Source of the DNA: an uncultured Methanobrevibacter sp.
GTDB taxonomy: Archaea > Methanobacteriota > Methanobacteria > Methanobacteriales > Methanobacteriaceae
Direction: 5' to 3'
DNA length: 63,350 nt
Assembly (NCBI RefSeq): GCF_947170395.1
Contig: NZ_CAMVTE010000013.1
Span: 1 to 63,350 of the forward strand
Part shown: one piece after another, positions 53,969-62,267 of the stretch
Numbering within the stretch: position 1 is the first letter of the stretch
Layout of the letters: each line of letters opens with the position of its first letter
Translations under genes and position numbers: made by a program
Notes under the pieces: generated by a model
Database searches by the model: none
What the model was told of the DNA's origin: nothing
Seen by the model: the letters and a program-made list of their open reading frames with translations, nothing else

Positions 53969-54976
53969 TTAATTTTTATCTTTAATTTTAAATTTTATAA
54001 ATCTTACAATTTGATAAGAAATGAAAGATAAAATTCCCACAAACACAACAAATGAAATTATGATAATCCAGTAGATTAATTTGCCGAATGGGTTGGTATC
54101 GTCAATGAATGATATTGAACCAAGCTTTTTGTAGTCAGGAGCGATTGGAATGTCTTCTCCTTTTGTTAAAGTGTCATTGAAGTACACGTTATCAATATAA
54201 ATGGAATTGTCAACACCTACAAGTGATCCGTCTTCATTTGCAACATAAATGTCTGTAGTATTATTGTTTTCGTTAATGTTAATGTCATATGCAATAATTT
54301 CTCTTCTGTCAAGTCCATACTTGTCGGATTGGGATAATTCCATCATTACTGAGATGTTATCGTTATTGTCAAGAGAAATATCGTTTGCTCTGGAATATGC
54401 ATAATCATTAGGTATTGATATGTATCTTCCAGGATACAATTGGCCAGTTTTAATCTTATCTACTGTAGCAAATCCATAATTGCCGTTAGGAGCCTTGATT
54501 ACTACATGTCCTTTACCATAAGGCTTTTTGATTTCCTGTATTTCGGCCAATGCACTTTCTGAGATGGTGTAATTGTCATTAATCATTGTGGCAACTATTT
54601 CTTCAGCCTTTTGGTTGTCTACGCCATCATCTGTTCCACCCAATCCGATGACCCATCCGTCACTGGTAACAATAACATGGCAGAAATACTCTCCATCAGT
54701 CTTATATTGCTTGATTGCCTGTTTTCCGTACCAATCTACTTTTTCAATATGAACGTCAGCATCATAGTCAGAATCACGCCTGTAGGACATTAAAGTGTCG
54801 TTTCCAACAAGTTGAAGAATTATTGAACAGCAGCCAAAAGAGTCAGTTTCATTATTGTTTTGTGCCATTACAAAAGCATTGTCAGTGTTTTGATAATTAA
54901 TTGCATAATATGCGCCAAATAATGAAATGACAATTAAAAAAATAAACAATATAAAAATATTCCTCTTAAAATTCAT
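53969..54976 (-). CDS. Secreted anchored protein, paralogue of the gene at 49470
   Basis: 335 residues. Signal peptide or anchor at 6-25, then the G-C-C-S-I-I-L-Q motif and, 16 residues later, M-S-Y-R-R-D, followed by HVIVTSDGWVIGLGGTDDGVDN and GHVVIKAPNGNYGFAT. The C-terminal helix and basic end match those of the paralogue. The two differ most in the last third. ATG 54976 is chosen; ATG 54985 is possible. The conserved Cys-Cys and Arg-Arg-Asp set suggests a shared active site, perhaps of Ntn-hydrolase type, but no reaction can be assigned. Confidence 0.65.
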   Translation of the reverse strand: MNFKRNIFILFIFLIVISLFGAYYAINYQNTDNAFVMAQNNNETDSFGCCSIILQLVGNDTLMSYRRDSDYDADVHIEKVDWYGKQAIKQYKTDGEYFCHVIVTSDGWVIGLGGTDDGVDNQKAEEIVATMINDNYTISESALAEIQEIKKPYGKGHVVIKAPNGNYGFATVDKIKTGQLYPGRYISIPNDYAYSRANDISLDNNDNISVMMELSQSDKYGLDRREIIAYDININENNNTTDIYVANEDGSLVGVDNSIYIDNVYFNDTLTKGEDIPIAPDYKKLGSISFIDDTNPFGKLIYWIIIISFVVFVGILSFISYQIVRFIKFKIKDKN

Positions 54977-55059
54977 ATAAATCAATAATAAACTTGTAAT
55001 ATTATTATATTGGATAATATGATATTTAAATTGAATTATTTTTATATCAAATGAGAAAT

Positions 55060-56154
55060 TCAGCGATTAAATCTCATGTTGTTGGCCCTTAATTTCTGTT
55101 TCATTTGCTCACGGTCAATGTGGATATATTTGTCTGTTGTCTGTGAGTTGGAATGACCTGCAATTGACTGGACCTCAGCAACAGTGAGGATTTCAGCATA
55201 ATGGGACAGTGCGGTGTGTCTTAGAATGTGAACACTGACATTTTTGCCGTAATTTACAGGACAGTCAATGCCTTCACTTTCTATTCTCCTGTCACATTCA
55301 TGAGCATATTTCTTTACAATATCCTGAACTCCACGCTTTCCTATTCTATTTCCTTTGATGTTGGTAAATAGCTCTTCACGAGTTACCTCTTCAGCAGCTT
55401 TATTTCTCTGAATTACTGGTCTGTAAACGTTGTTGGTGTTTTTTCTAAGTTTTGTGATGCGGTCTTCCATCATCTCATTTAAACTTACAAGAGTATCAAA
55501 GGTTATAAAAGTAGTTCTGTCCTTAAGCTCACCTTTTGTAGTCTCTGCACGTAAATTGACATCAATGAATTCATTGTGGTCTTCAGGAAGTTCATAAAAT
55601 CCTCTCTCATCCAAAGGGACCTGAATGTCAGTCTTATTTAACAGGACAAGTTCCTTAAGCCTCATGCCAGAATCAATGAATGTCCTGCAAATCGCATAAT
55701 CTCTTCTGTTTCCGCTTTCCTGGATTGTATCTAAAAAGAAATCGCTTTGCTGCCAAGTCAGACTAATCTTTTCAATTCTTTTTTTGGCAGTTTCAGGATC
55801 TTCTGCCTTAACTTCAATAATATCCTTCATTTTAATTGGATCGTGCTGGATTTCTTCCTGAACATCTTCTGAGTTGATGAATTCCAATATGTTCATCATG
55901 TATGTTTTGACTGTGGTTCTTTTGTTTCCACGTTGTTTTAAACAGTGTCTACGGTAATGTCTTAATTGTTTTTTGACATTTGTACTGTTCAATTCATCTA
56001 TTCCTTCAGATTCCAGATATTCAATGAATTTGGATATATTGAATGTTTGTTTTTTGATGGTTTCTTCAGTTAAGTTTTTTACCTCTTGCTTTTCTTCTAA
56101 GTATTCATCTAGGTAGTCTGTTAGCTCATCAACTTCTATCATAAGCTTTTCCAT
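55060..56154 (-). CDS. Tyrosine recombinase / integrase
   Basis: 364 residues. The N-terminal 110 residues form a SAM-like core-binding domain (TFNISKFIEYLESEGIDELN). The catalytic domain has the first arginine in DSGMRLKELVLL (about 172), HILRHTALSHY (about 322) with H-x-x-R, and GHSNSQTTDKYIHID (about 345) with the nucleophile Tyr. All five key positions appear present, so it should cut and join DNA. It could mobilise an element or invert a segment. An AGGAG stands directly before ATG 56154; ATG 56142 is the alternative. No other phage gene is nearby. A TTTATATA box lies at about 56203-56210. Confidence 0.92.
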   Translation of the reverse strand: MEKLMIEVDELTDYLDEYLEEKQEVKNLTEETIKKQTFNISKFIEYLESEGIDELNSTNVKKQLRHYRRHCLKQRGNKRTTVKTYMMNILEFINSEDVQEEIQHDPIKMKDIIEVKAEDPETAKKRIEKISLTWQQSDFFLDTIQESGNRRDYAICRTFIDSGMRLKELVLLNKTDIQVPLDERGFYELPEDHNEFIDVNLRAETTKGELKDRTTFITFDTLVSLNEMMEDRITKLRKNTNNVYRPVIQRNKAAEEVTREELFTNIKGNRIGKRGVQDIVKKYAHECDRRIESEGIDCPVNYGKNVSVHILRHTALSHYAEILTVAEVQSIAGHSNSQTTDKYIHIDREQMKQKLRANNMRFNR

Positions 56155-56483
56155 CTCCTAAAATTTTATACCTAACCCTTGTTATACTATTGATTTTATT
56201 AGTATATAAAGACTTCGTATCTTTTCTTTTTTAGTGTATATTATTACATAAAATATACGTTCTCTTTATATATTAAATTTGGATAATTTGGAGTTTTTTT
56301 GAGAATTGTTGAAAGTGCAGTAGGACACCTACATCAAGTGGTTGAAATATGGTGATTTCGTTAAATTTTGGATTTATAATAAAAATTTTTACAAAAGTAA
56401 TAAAATAATTTTGAAATATTTATCAACATATAGGAACTAAAATTTTGTCAAAAAATTTTTCTTCTGAAAAGGAGGTGAACTGC
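56155..56483. other. Intergenic region upstream of the integrase
   Basis: About 330 A+T-rich bases between the divergent integrase and small membrane protein genes. It holds the integrase TATA box (56203-56210), a 7-bp inverted repeat GTATATT...AATATAC near 56235-56260, and a short GTAGG-ACA-CCTAC hairpin near 56322. An attachment site could lie here, but I cannot identify one. Confidence 0.4.
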
Positions 56484-56705
56484 ATGATGAAGTACATATT
56501 TTTTGTGGTTTTCTACACTATATATTTGTGGTTTTTCATACTATATTTTTGTGGTTTTTTACAGTATATATTTGTGCTTTTTCATTTAATCATTTTCTTA
56601 GTAAGTCTGGATAGCAATTTCAAAACAAACAGGAAAAATATTGAAAGAATCCTACAGTATTATGGAGTTCAAAAATCCAGAGTTCATTATATGCAGGGGA
56701 TTTGA
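56484..56705 (+). CDS. Small aromatic membrane protein
   Basis: 73 residues beginning MMKYIFFVVFYTIYLWFF. The first 45 residues are almost entirely Phe, Tyr, Ile, Leu and Val and should form one or two membrane helices. A basic cytoplasmic tail (FKTNRKNIERILQYYGVQK) follows. The translation signal AAGGAGGTGA seven bases before the ATG is a near-perfect match to the 16S 3' end, the strongest in the window. Residues 7-37 are encoded by a 23-bp tandem DNA repeat whose period is not a multiple of three. It could be a toxin-like peptide beside the integrase; this is a guess. Confidence 0.5.
   Translation: MMKYIFFVVFYTIYLWFFILYFCGFLQYIFVLFHLIIFLVSLDSNFKTNRKNIERILQYYGVQKSRVHYMQGI
56502..56593 (+). 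repeat. 23-bp tandem repeat, four copies
   Basis: Copies start at 56502, 56525, 56548 and 56571, each beginning TTTGTG[GC]TTTT and ending in a CTATATA-like stretch; the fourth is degenerate. The period is exactly 23 bp, so successive copies fall in different reading frames of the small ORF. This suggests that the DNA itself may matter, for example as protein-binding sites. Confidence 0.8.
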
Positions 56706-56788
56706 ACGATAATGAAAAAAAGAATGGAGTGAAAAATCTCAAAAATATAACTAAATAAGTTAATGGCTACAAAATGTTGCCGCTTCAA

Positions 56789-58240
56789 TTACATAAAACC
56801 GAACAATTCACAAGGGATGTAAATGAGGTTATCTTTTTTAACAATATTCGGATATGTATTTGAGATAATTACTCCATGTGGGGATTGATATTTGCTGATT
56901 GCCCTTTTAATTTGGCTTTTATCTTTATCGCCCCAACTTACCTCAATCGGAATAGGTTTTTCCATTCCTCTTTGAACAATGAAATCAACATTTTTTTCAC
57001 TATTCCTATTGGCATCATCATAATATATTTTATAGGAAGTGATGTTTCTGTTATCCAAATTATGAAAGCTTGATGCCACATAAGTTTCAAAGAGCTTTCC
57101 CATATATGCTGTTTCATCTTCAAGTATTGCAGCTCCCATGTCTAAAGAGAGATTATGTTTTAAACTGGATGTCGCAAAAAAATATTCATTTGGCTTGGTT
57201 GTTCTTTTAACTGATGAAGTAAATGGTTCAATATGGAAAATTAATTGTGTTTTTTCAAGGATATCCAAAACTTTACTGACTAACAGCTTTTTTGCATCAA
57301 AAATATTTGAAAGAGAACCTTTAGAAACTTCACCAGGATTCTGGAAAGCAAAGTAATTCAGAATCTGAAAGGCAAGATCCTGTGTACCATTGTTGATGCC
57401 TCCAATATTGTTCATATCAGTTGTCACAACTTTTTCAACCATATTGACAATTTTTTTTGTTATTTCACTGTTATTTTGATAAAATGATGATGGAAAACCC
57501 CCATATAGTAAGAAATTATTCCATTCGGAAACATCATAGTTTGTGAAATTTAAATAAATATTAATCATTTCCTTATCCGCATCTGCATTATTTTGTATTT
57601 TTCCATCAAAAATTAAATTAGTAATGGAATTAGAAATAATATTTTTAAAATTGCCATATTTTAATTTTAAATGTTCGCTATAGGATAAAGGATAAACAGG
57701 AATATTCAATAATCTTCTTGCAGCATCAGGATTAGATGAAAGTTTTAATGCAGATGACCCGCTGAAAATCATGAAAATATTTTTAGTTCCGTCATATATT
57801 AATTTTCCATTTAATGCCCATTGTTTATCGTATTGGGCTTCATCAATTAAAATGAATAATGGTTGAGATATGGTTTCAAGGATTGAATTGTGAAATGTCT
57901 CGCAATAGTAGTTGACTACATCAAAAATATCTGCATTTCCTGTTCTTTTTAATCGGTCACATGAAAAATATAAAATATTTTGAGCTTTTATATTTTTTTC
58001 TAAAATAAGATGCTCATATATCTGATATAATAATGTTGTTTTTCCAACATCACGCAAACCAGGTAAAACAAGAAATCTATTTAAATTTTCCCCTGCTAGG
58101 AAATTATTAATGTATTTAATAATAGTCTCATAATCAGAACGTTTATTAAATTTTCTGTTTTTATGGGTTAGCTCCTGATTTACTTTAATTGGCATTGTTA
58201 AGATTTGATTTTTAATATATGTCTTTTGTAAATCATTCAT
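56789..58240 (-). CDS. AAA ATPase with C-terminal DUF4143-type domain
   Basis: 483 residues. Walker A is GLRDVGKTTLLYQI (about residue 57), Walker B LFILIDEAQYDKQW (about 132), followed by IFSGSSALKL, the AAA_14 pattern. The C-terminal part has NPNEYFFATSSLKH, the family's K-x-Y-F-x-D-like region, and NRNSEKNVDFIVQRGMEKPIPIEV in form, a restriction-nuclease-like E/D...D-F...E-V segment. Such ATPases are abundant in methanogens and thought to be mobile or defence-related; the role is unknown. ATG 58240 is chosen because GGAGG lies eight bases ahead. It is monocistronic with tandem repeats in its promoter. Confidence 0.88.
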   Translation of the reverse strand: MNDLQKTYIKNQILTMPIKVNQELTHKNRKFNKRSDYETIIKYINNFLAGENLNRFLVLPGLRDVGKTTLLYQIYEHLILEKNIKAQNILYFSCDRLKRTGNADIFDVVNYYCETFHNSILETISQPLFILIDEAQYDKQWALNGKLIYDGTKNIFMIFSGSSALKLSSNPDAARRLLNIPVYPLSYSEHLKLKYGNFKNIISNSITNLIFDGKIQNNADADKEMINIYLNFTNYDVSEWNNFLLYGGFPSSFYQNNSEITKKIVNMVEKVVTTDMNNIGGINNGTQDLAFQILNYFAFQNPGEVSKGSLSNIFDAKKLLVSKVLDILEKTQLIFHIEPFTSSVKRTTKPNEYFFATSSLKHNLSLDMGAAILEDETAYMGKLFETYVASSFHNLDNRNITSYKIYYDDANRNSEKNVDFIVQRGMEKPIPIEVSWGDKDKSQIKRAISKYQSPHGVIISNTYPNIVKKDNLIYIPCELFGFM

Positions 58241-58277
58241 TGTACTTTCCTCCTGACTATTATATATATTAATAGTC

Positions 58278-58347
58278 ATTTATATATACTAGTATTTTCA
58301 ATCATATTAGTTATTTATATATACTAGTATTTTTAATCATACTAGTT
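58278..58347 (-). repeat. Two 35-bp direct repeats upstream of the ATPase gene
   Basis: Copies at 58278-58312 and 58313-58347 each read ATTTATATATACTAGTATTTT and on, differing at three or four bases. Each holds the palindrome TACTAGTA beside a TATATATAAAT box on the minus strand. They look like duplicated promoters or operators for the ATPase. Confidence 0.75.
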
Positions 58348-58737
58348 ATTAATCTAAACAAGATTTATTCTCAAAATCATTTCTTTTGCTAATAAATTGT
58401 TATTATTAAACCTATTTAATTAATATTGTACTTATCTTATTTAAGTTAATTCCAATTGTAATTACTTTAAAAAATTGTTATGACCTTGTTAAATTGATTT
58501 AATTAAAACATAGAATTTAGAGTTAATTGTTAAATAAATAAAGTTTTTAATGTAGGTTTACTAAAGAACAAATCGTTTTTTCTCGCATTGCCTCAATAAT
58601 TTAAAAATAGGCCTTATAATCTTAATAATGAAGATAATACATATTCAAGTTGTAGAAATCTGATGATAATATTGTGAAATTAAAGTTATTATAAATTTAA
58701 AAATTTTATATAGTCTCGATGATAAATATTAATCACG
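58348..58737 (+). promoter_or_regulatory. Intergenic region with TATA box of the M14-like gene
   Basis: About 390 A+T-rich bases without a visible gene. Near the end, TTTATATA (58705-58712) lies about 29 bases before the ATG at 58738, so transcription should begin within a few bases of the ATG and the message may be leaderless; no ribosome binding site is seen. Confidence 0.5.
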
Positions 58738-59448
58738 ATGAAGAAAATCAACAAGATTCTAATTGCTGCGGTTATTATACTCATTGTTTTTGCAGCAATA
58801 ACAACTTTTACACAAGATAATGTTCAAACTTTAGATGAATATACAACAATTATCGGAAACAATTCCAACGGTACAGTCTATAAAATAACCTGCGGAAACA
58901 ACTCATCCACCGATACCGCAATTGTAATACTGGGAGTCCACAGTCTTGAAAGCGGAATTCACAATGCAACCAATGAAACAATAATGAAGTTCACAAAAAA
59001 CGACACCCTTAACAGAAAATACATAGTTTACTTCATTAAGCTCAATTTCAAGGACAGCGGAATGAACACAAGCGATTATGATACCAACAGACATATGGGA
59101 GAACTTTTGGCCAATGAATATGTTGTTCCGGATATCGAGAAATATGATCCTTATGTTGTCGTTGACGTTCATGAAATGGAAAACTATTGGGACAAGCAGA
59201 GATATGTTGGTGTTGTTGACAATAAGTCAACCACTACTATGGAGTATGCCGATAAAATAAGTGAATATACAGGTTTTCCAGTATATACCGTTAATGCGGG
59301 CACTTCACCGAAATGGGTAACTATTCCTATCGCCAAAAAGAACCATAATGTGATTTTATTTGAAACTGCCCAGGCCGACAATCAGGCAAACAAAACACAA
59401 ACAGCAATAGATCTGGTAAGGGCAATCGACAGTTTGACTGTTTATTGA
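58738..59448 (+). CDS. Secreted M14-like zinc-peptidase relative
   Basis: 236 residues. A signal anchor (8-22) leads to an outer domain. GVHSLESGIHN (about residue 65) has H-x-x-E, VVDVHEMENYW (about 142) a third histidine, and VILFETAQADN (about 212) a late glutamate. H-x-x-E, H and E in this order match the zinc ligands and general base of M14 carboxypeptidases and succinylglutamate desuccinylase-type amidohydrolases. The domain is shorter than a typical M14 enzyme of about 300 residues. It probably trims peptides or amides at the cell surface, perhaps in pseudomurein, but the substrate is not shown. Confidence 0.5.
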   Translation: MKKINKILIAAVIILIVFAAITTFTQDNVQTLDEYTTIIGNNSNGTVYKITCGNNSSTDTAIVILGVHSLESGIHNATNETIMKFTKNDTLNRKYIVYFIKLNFKDSGMNTSDYDTNRHMGELLANEYVVPDIEKYDPYVVVDVHEMENYWDKQRYVGVVDNKSTTTMEYADKISEYTGFPVYTVNAGTSPKWVTIPIAKKNHNVILFETAQADNQANKTQTAIDLVRAIDSLTVY

Positions 59449-59460
59449 ATGGGTGGTTTT

Positions 59461-60276
59461 TTACCAATCATTCAGCTCATGATAGGTCATGTTTGCATTG
59501 AGTGGTGTTAGGGACGGTCTTTTTTCTACAATCAGCGCATATCCGTCACTACCTTCTGGATATTGCTTAACTAAATCAGAGACAATCATAATCAAATCAT
59601 CACTATTTTGATTTTCATCCAATGGATAGTTGAATATTTCCTCTTTTTCCTTGTCGGTATTGTCGATTACTTTTTTATCAAGCATCTTATGTGCCAAATG
59701 GGTTATTTTAACGTCTTCGCAGTCATAATTTGAAGGCACATTAAGATTAAAAAGATTTACTCCCTCAGGAAATCCTTCACTTTTTATTTTCAATACCAAA
59801 TCATGCAAAACCTTTTTTGCTAAAGTGAAATCATAATCAACATACCATTCGCCATTTTCATCCTGTTTAAATGCGGTTTTAGGGTCTACAAACAGAGAAA
59901 CAGCAATTGCAGGAATGTCTAGGCTTACCGCTTCAAGGGCAGCACATACTGTTCCTGATGAAGTGATGTCACAGCTTATGTTAACGCCCTGGTTTATGCC
60001 GCAAATGACAAGATCAGGCTTTTCATCCATTACATAATTTGTGCCCACAACGACACAATCTGCAGGGCTTCCTGAAACGGAATAAGCCATGCTTTCATCT
60101 TCAAGTTCATATGGACTAATTTTTAAATGTTTAAATAGTGTCAGTCTGCGGCCTACGCTACTGTTGTTCTCACGGGGAGCCACAACGGTAACGTTTGCTA
60201 TATCCTCAACAGCCTGTTTTGCTGCTAAAAGTCCGGGTGCGAAAACACCGTCATCATTGGAAATTAAAATATTCAT
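59461..60276 (-). CDS. surE: 5'/3'-nucleotidase SurE
   Basis: A metal-dependent phosphatase that removes phosphate from nucleoside 5'- and 3'-monophosphates. 271 residues, the usual length, starting MNILISNDDGVFAPG with the catalytic N-D-D. It also has VAPRENNSSVGRRLTL, GSPADCVVVG and VICGINQGVNIS, all SurE hallmarks. ATG 60276 is chosen because the protein family starts there; the longer frame to 60321 adds a stretch unrelated to it. It is probably monocistronic. Confidence 0.95.
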   Translation of the reverse strand: MNILISNDDGVFAPGLLAAKQAVEDIANVTVVAPRENNSSVGRRLTLFKHLKISPYELEDESMAYSVSGSPADCVVVGTNYVMDEKPDLVICGINQGVNISCDITSSGTVCAALEAVSLDIPAIAVSLFVDPKTAFKQDENGEWYVDYDFTLAKKVLHDLVLKIKSEGFPEGVNLFNLNVPSNYDCEDVKITHLAHKMLDKKVIDNTDKEKEEIFNYPLDENQNSDDLIMIVSDLVKQYPEGSDGYALIVEKRPSLTPLNANMTYHELNDW

Positions 60277-60428
60277 AACTACAAAACCCAGAAAAGTTTT
60301 TATTAATAGTATATTAGTCATATTTTAAATATTCATCGAAGAGAATGTAAAAATAATATTTCAATTTGAGAATTTTTAAACGGTTCTAGTTTTAAAAAAA
60401 GAAATAATGATTAATTTTGGTTTAAAAA

Positions 60429-61277
60429 TTAATCAACTGAATCCAATATGTCGGACAATTGGAGTATGACCTGTTCGAATTTGACTCCATAAGTATGGCT
60501 TTCATCTCCGATTGTCTTTTCAATGGCCATTTTAGTAAATTCACCTGCTATTTTAGCAGCTTGAGCAGGTGTCTTTCCAATCATGGTTGACCCGACAAAT
60601 GATGATGCAAATACATCACCGGTTCCGTGGGACACATAGTCTATTCTGTCATTGTAGACAATTTCGCATGTGGATTTCAGTTTGTCGAGAACAATCATTC
60701 CCAATTTGCCTTTTTCGTTTGTATCTCCTTTAAGGATTACGTATCTTTTTGTATATTCGGCCAGTTCATTTGCCATTTCCAGCATTTCTTCTCTGCTGAA
60801 TTCCTCTTTCCATGGCTTATGCAATATATAGCATGCTTCTGTAGTGTTTGGAAGAATGAAATCTCCCAATTTGCACAGTTCACCCATTGCATCTGCAAAT
60901 TCCTGGTCAAATCCATTGTAGAATTCACCATGGTCAGCCATGGCCGGATCAACAAATACAAGCCCGTCATCTTTTAACCTTGATGCGATAATGTCCTTGA
61001 TGTAGTCAAGTTGTTCTATTGATGCGATAAAACCTGTGTATATTGCATCGAATGTAATTTCCTCTTTTTCCCAGTGCTTTCTGATTTCTGGCAAATCTTC
61101 TGTTAAGTCTCTAACGGTAAAGTCTGTGAAACCTGAAGTATGTGTGGATAAAACAGCAGATGGAAGGATAGCTGTTTCAATTCCGAAAGCAGATACTATA
61201 GGTAGTGCTACTGTAATTGAGCACTGTCCAAAACAGGATATATCCTGAATAGTCAATATTTTTGTAGTTTCACTCAT
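60429..61277 (-). CDS. Pyridoxal/pyridoxine kinase family protein
   Basis: 282 residues, PfkB/ribokinase-like fold of the PdxK/PdxY type. It phosphorylates pyridoxal, pyridoxine or pyridoxamine for vitamin B6 salvage. Signatures are ISCFGQCSITVALPIVSAFG at the start, LPSAVLSTHTSGF, YTGFIAS, FVDPAMADHGEFYNGF, and the anion-hole motif HGTGDVFASSF (about residue 218). It is monocistronic or loosely paired with the methyltransferase gene 115 bases upstream. Confidence 0.9.
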   Translation of the reverse strand: MSETTKILTIQDISCFGQCSITVALPIVSAFGIETAILPSAVLSTHTSGFTDFTVRDLTEDLPEIRKHWEKEEITFDAIYTGFIASIEQLDYIKDIIASRLKDDGLVFVDPAMADHGEFYNGFDQEFADAMGELCKLGDFILPNTTEACYILHKPWKEEFSREEMLEMANELAEYTKRYVILKGDTNEKGKLGMIVLDKLKSTCEIVYNDRIDYVSHGTGDVFASSFVGSTMIGKTPAQAAKIAGEFTKMAIEKTIGDESHTYGVKFEQVILQLSDILDSVD

Positions 61278-61391
61278 TTTTTCAACCTGTAAATTTTTAT
61301 TTTAATATATTATTTTAAATATTTTTTAATTTTTTGATTAATCCCTTCAGATTTAAATATATAGCACGTGTTATAAATAGTTTTCAGTTAA

Positions 61392-62063
61392 TCATTTCAA
61401 AGCCTTTACACATATCCAGCTTGCATCATCGCCTGTAAATGAATCCTTTGACTGTTTAATATGACATGTTACTTGTCTAAAGTCGGCTTCTTGCAAATAA
61501 TCTTCCAATTGCTCTTTTGAATATATATTCATGTCTAGCAATTCAATAAGTTCTTGCTGGCGTGTATCCCTTTCGATTGGAAGGGCTTCATTGGCTATGA
61601 AAAATATTCCCCCATCCTTTAAAACCCGTCGGACTTCACGCAAGTCATTGACAAAATCCGGCCAAAAGTATACTGTTTCAAATGCTGTTACAATATCGAA
61701 ACTACCATCTTCAAATGGCAAATCGCAAACGGAACCCTCAATTATTTCACATCTCCCATTTTCGACAGACTCACGATTCAGGTCTTTTGATCTTTCAACA
61801 GCAAGGCTTGAGTAATCAATGCCATATACCTTTTCATCAGTCATTTCAAGAAACCTCCTGACATTAACTCCGCCGCCACATCCTATATCCAGAATAATGT
61901 CGCTTTGAGATATATCGAGATGGCTCACGCTCCACTTTGCAAGCCCTTCGTGATTTTCATTCATGTGGTCAATGAGTTCGCCGCCAAGTTTTCCTTCAGG
62001 TTTTCTTGCATTAAGCAATAACTTGTCATTTAGATATTTTTCTTCTTTTGCCATATCAATCAT
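61392..62063 (-). CDS. SAM-dependent class I methyltransferase
   Basis: 223 residues. Motif I is ILDIGCGGGVNVRRFL (about residue 55), with YGIDYSSLAVERSK binding the ribose, then SVCDLPFEDGSFDIVTAFETVYFW and LREVRRVLKDGGIFFIANE. A small-molecule methyltransferase of the UbiE/COQ5-like group is likely; the substrate is unknown. Start at ATG 62063 or 62054. Confidence 0.9.
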   Translation of the reverse strand: MIDMAKEEKYLNDKLLLNARKPEGKLGGELIDHMNENHEGLAKWSVSHLDISQSDIILDIGCGGGVNVRRFLEMTDEKVYGIDYSSLAVERSKDLNRESVENGRCEIIEGSVCDLPFEDGSFDIVTAFETVYFWPDFVNDLREVRRVLKDGGIFFIANEALPIERDTRQQELIELLDMNIYSKEQLEDYLQEADFRQVTCHIKQSKDSFTGDDASWICVKALK

Positions 62064-62267
62064 ATATTTTGTCTTTTGTTAAATAAGATTTTCAGGCTGT
62101 GCAATCACTATTATAATATGAAATACTTGCACAATAATTCGGCATGCTTATCAAATAATATTAATATAATAAATCATTAATTGAATCAAATTAATAAACA
62201 TGATATTTTTGATATGTTCAAATTTATTCATATATATTAGATTATATATTTTCTTAAAGTAAGTAAT

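Noticed and set aside
55060-58240. Prophage
   Set aside because: Only a recombinase is present; no capsid, terminase, tail or packaging gene and no clear attachment repeats were found.
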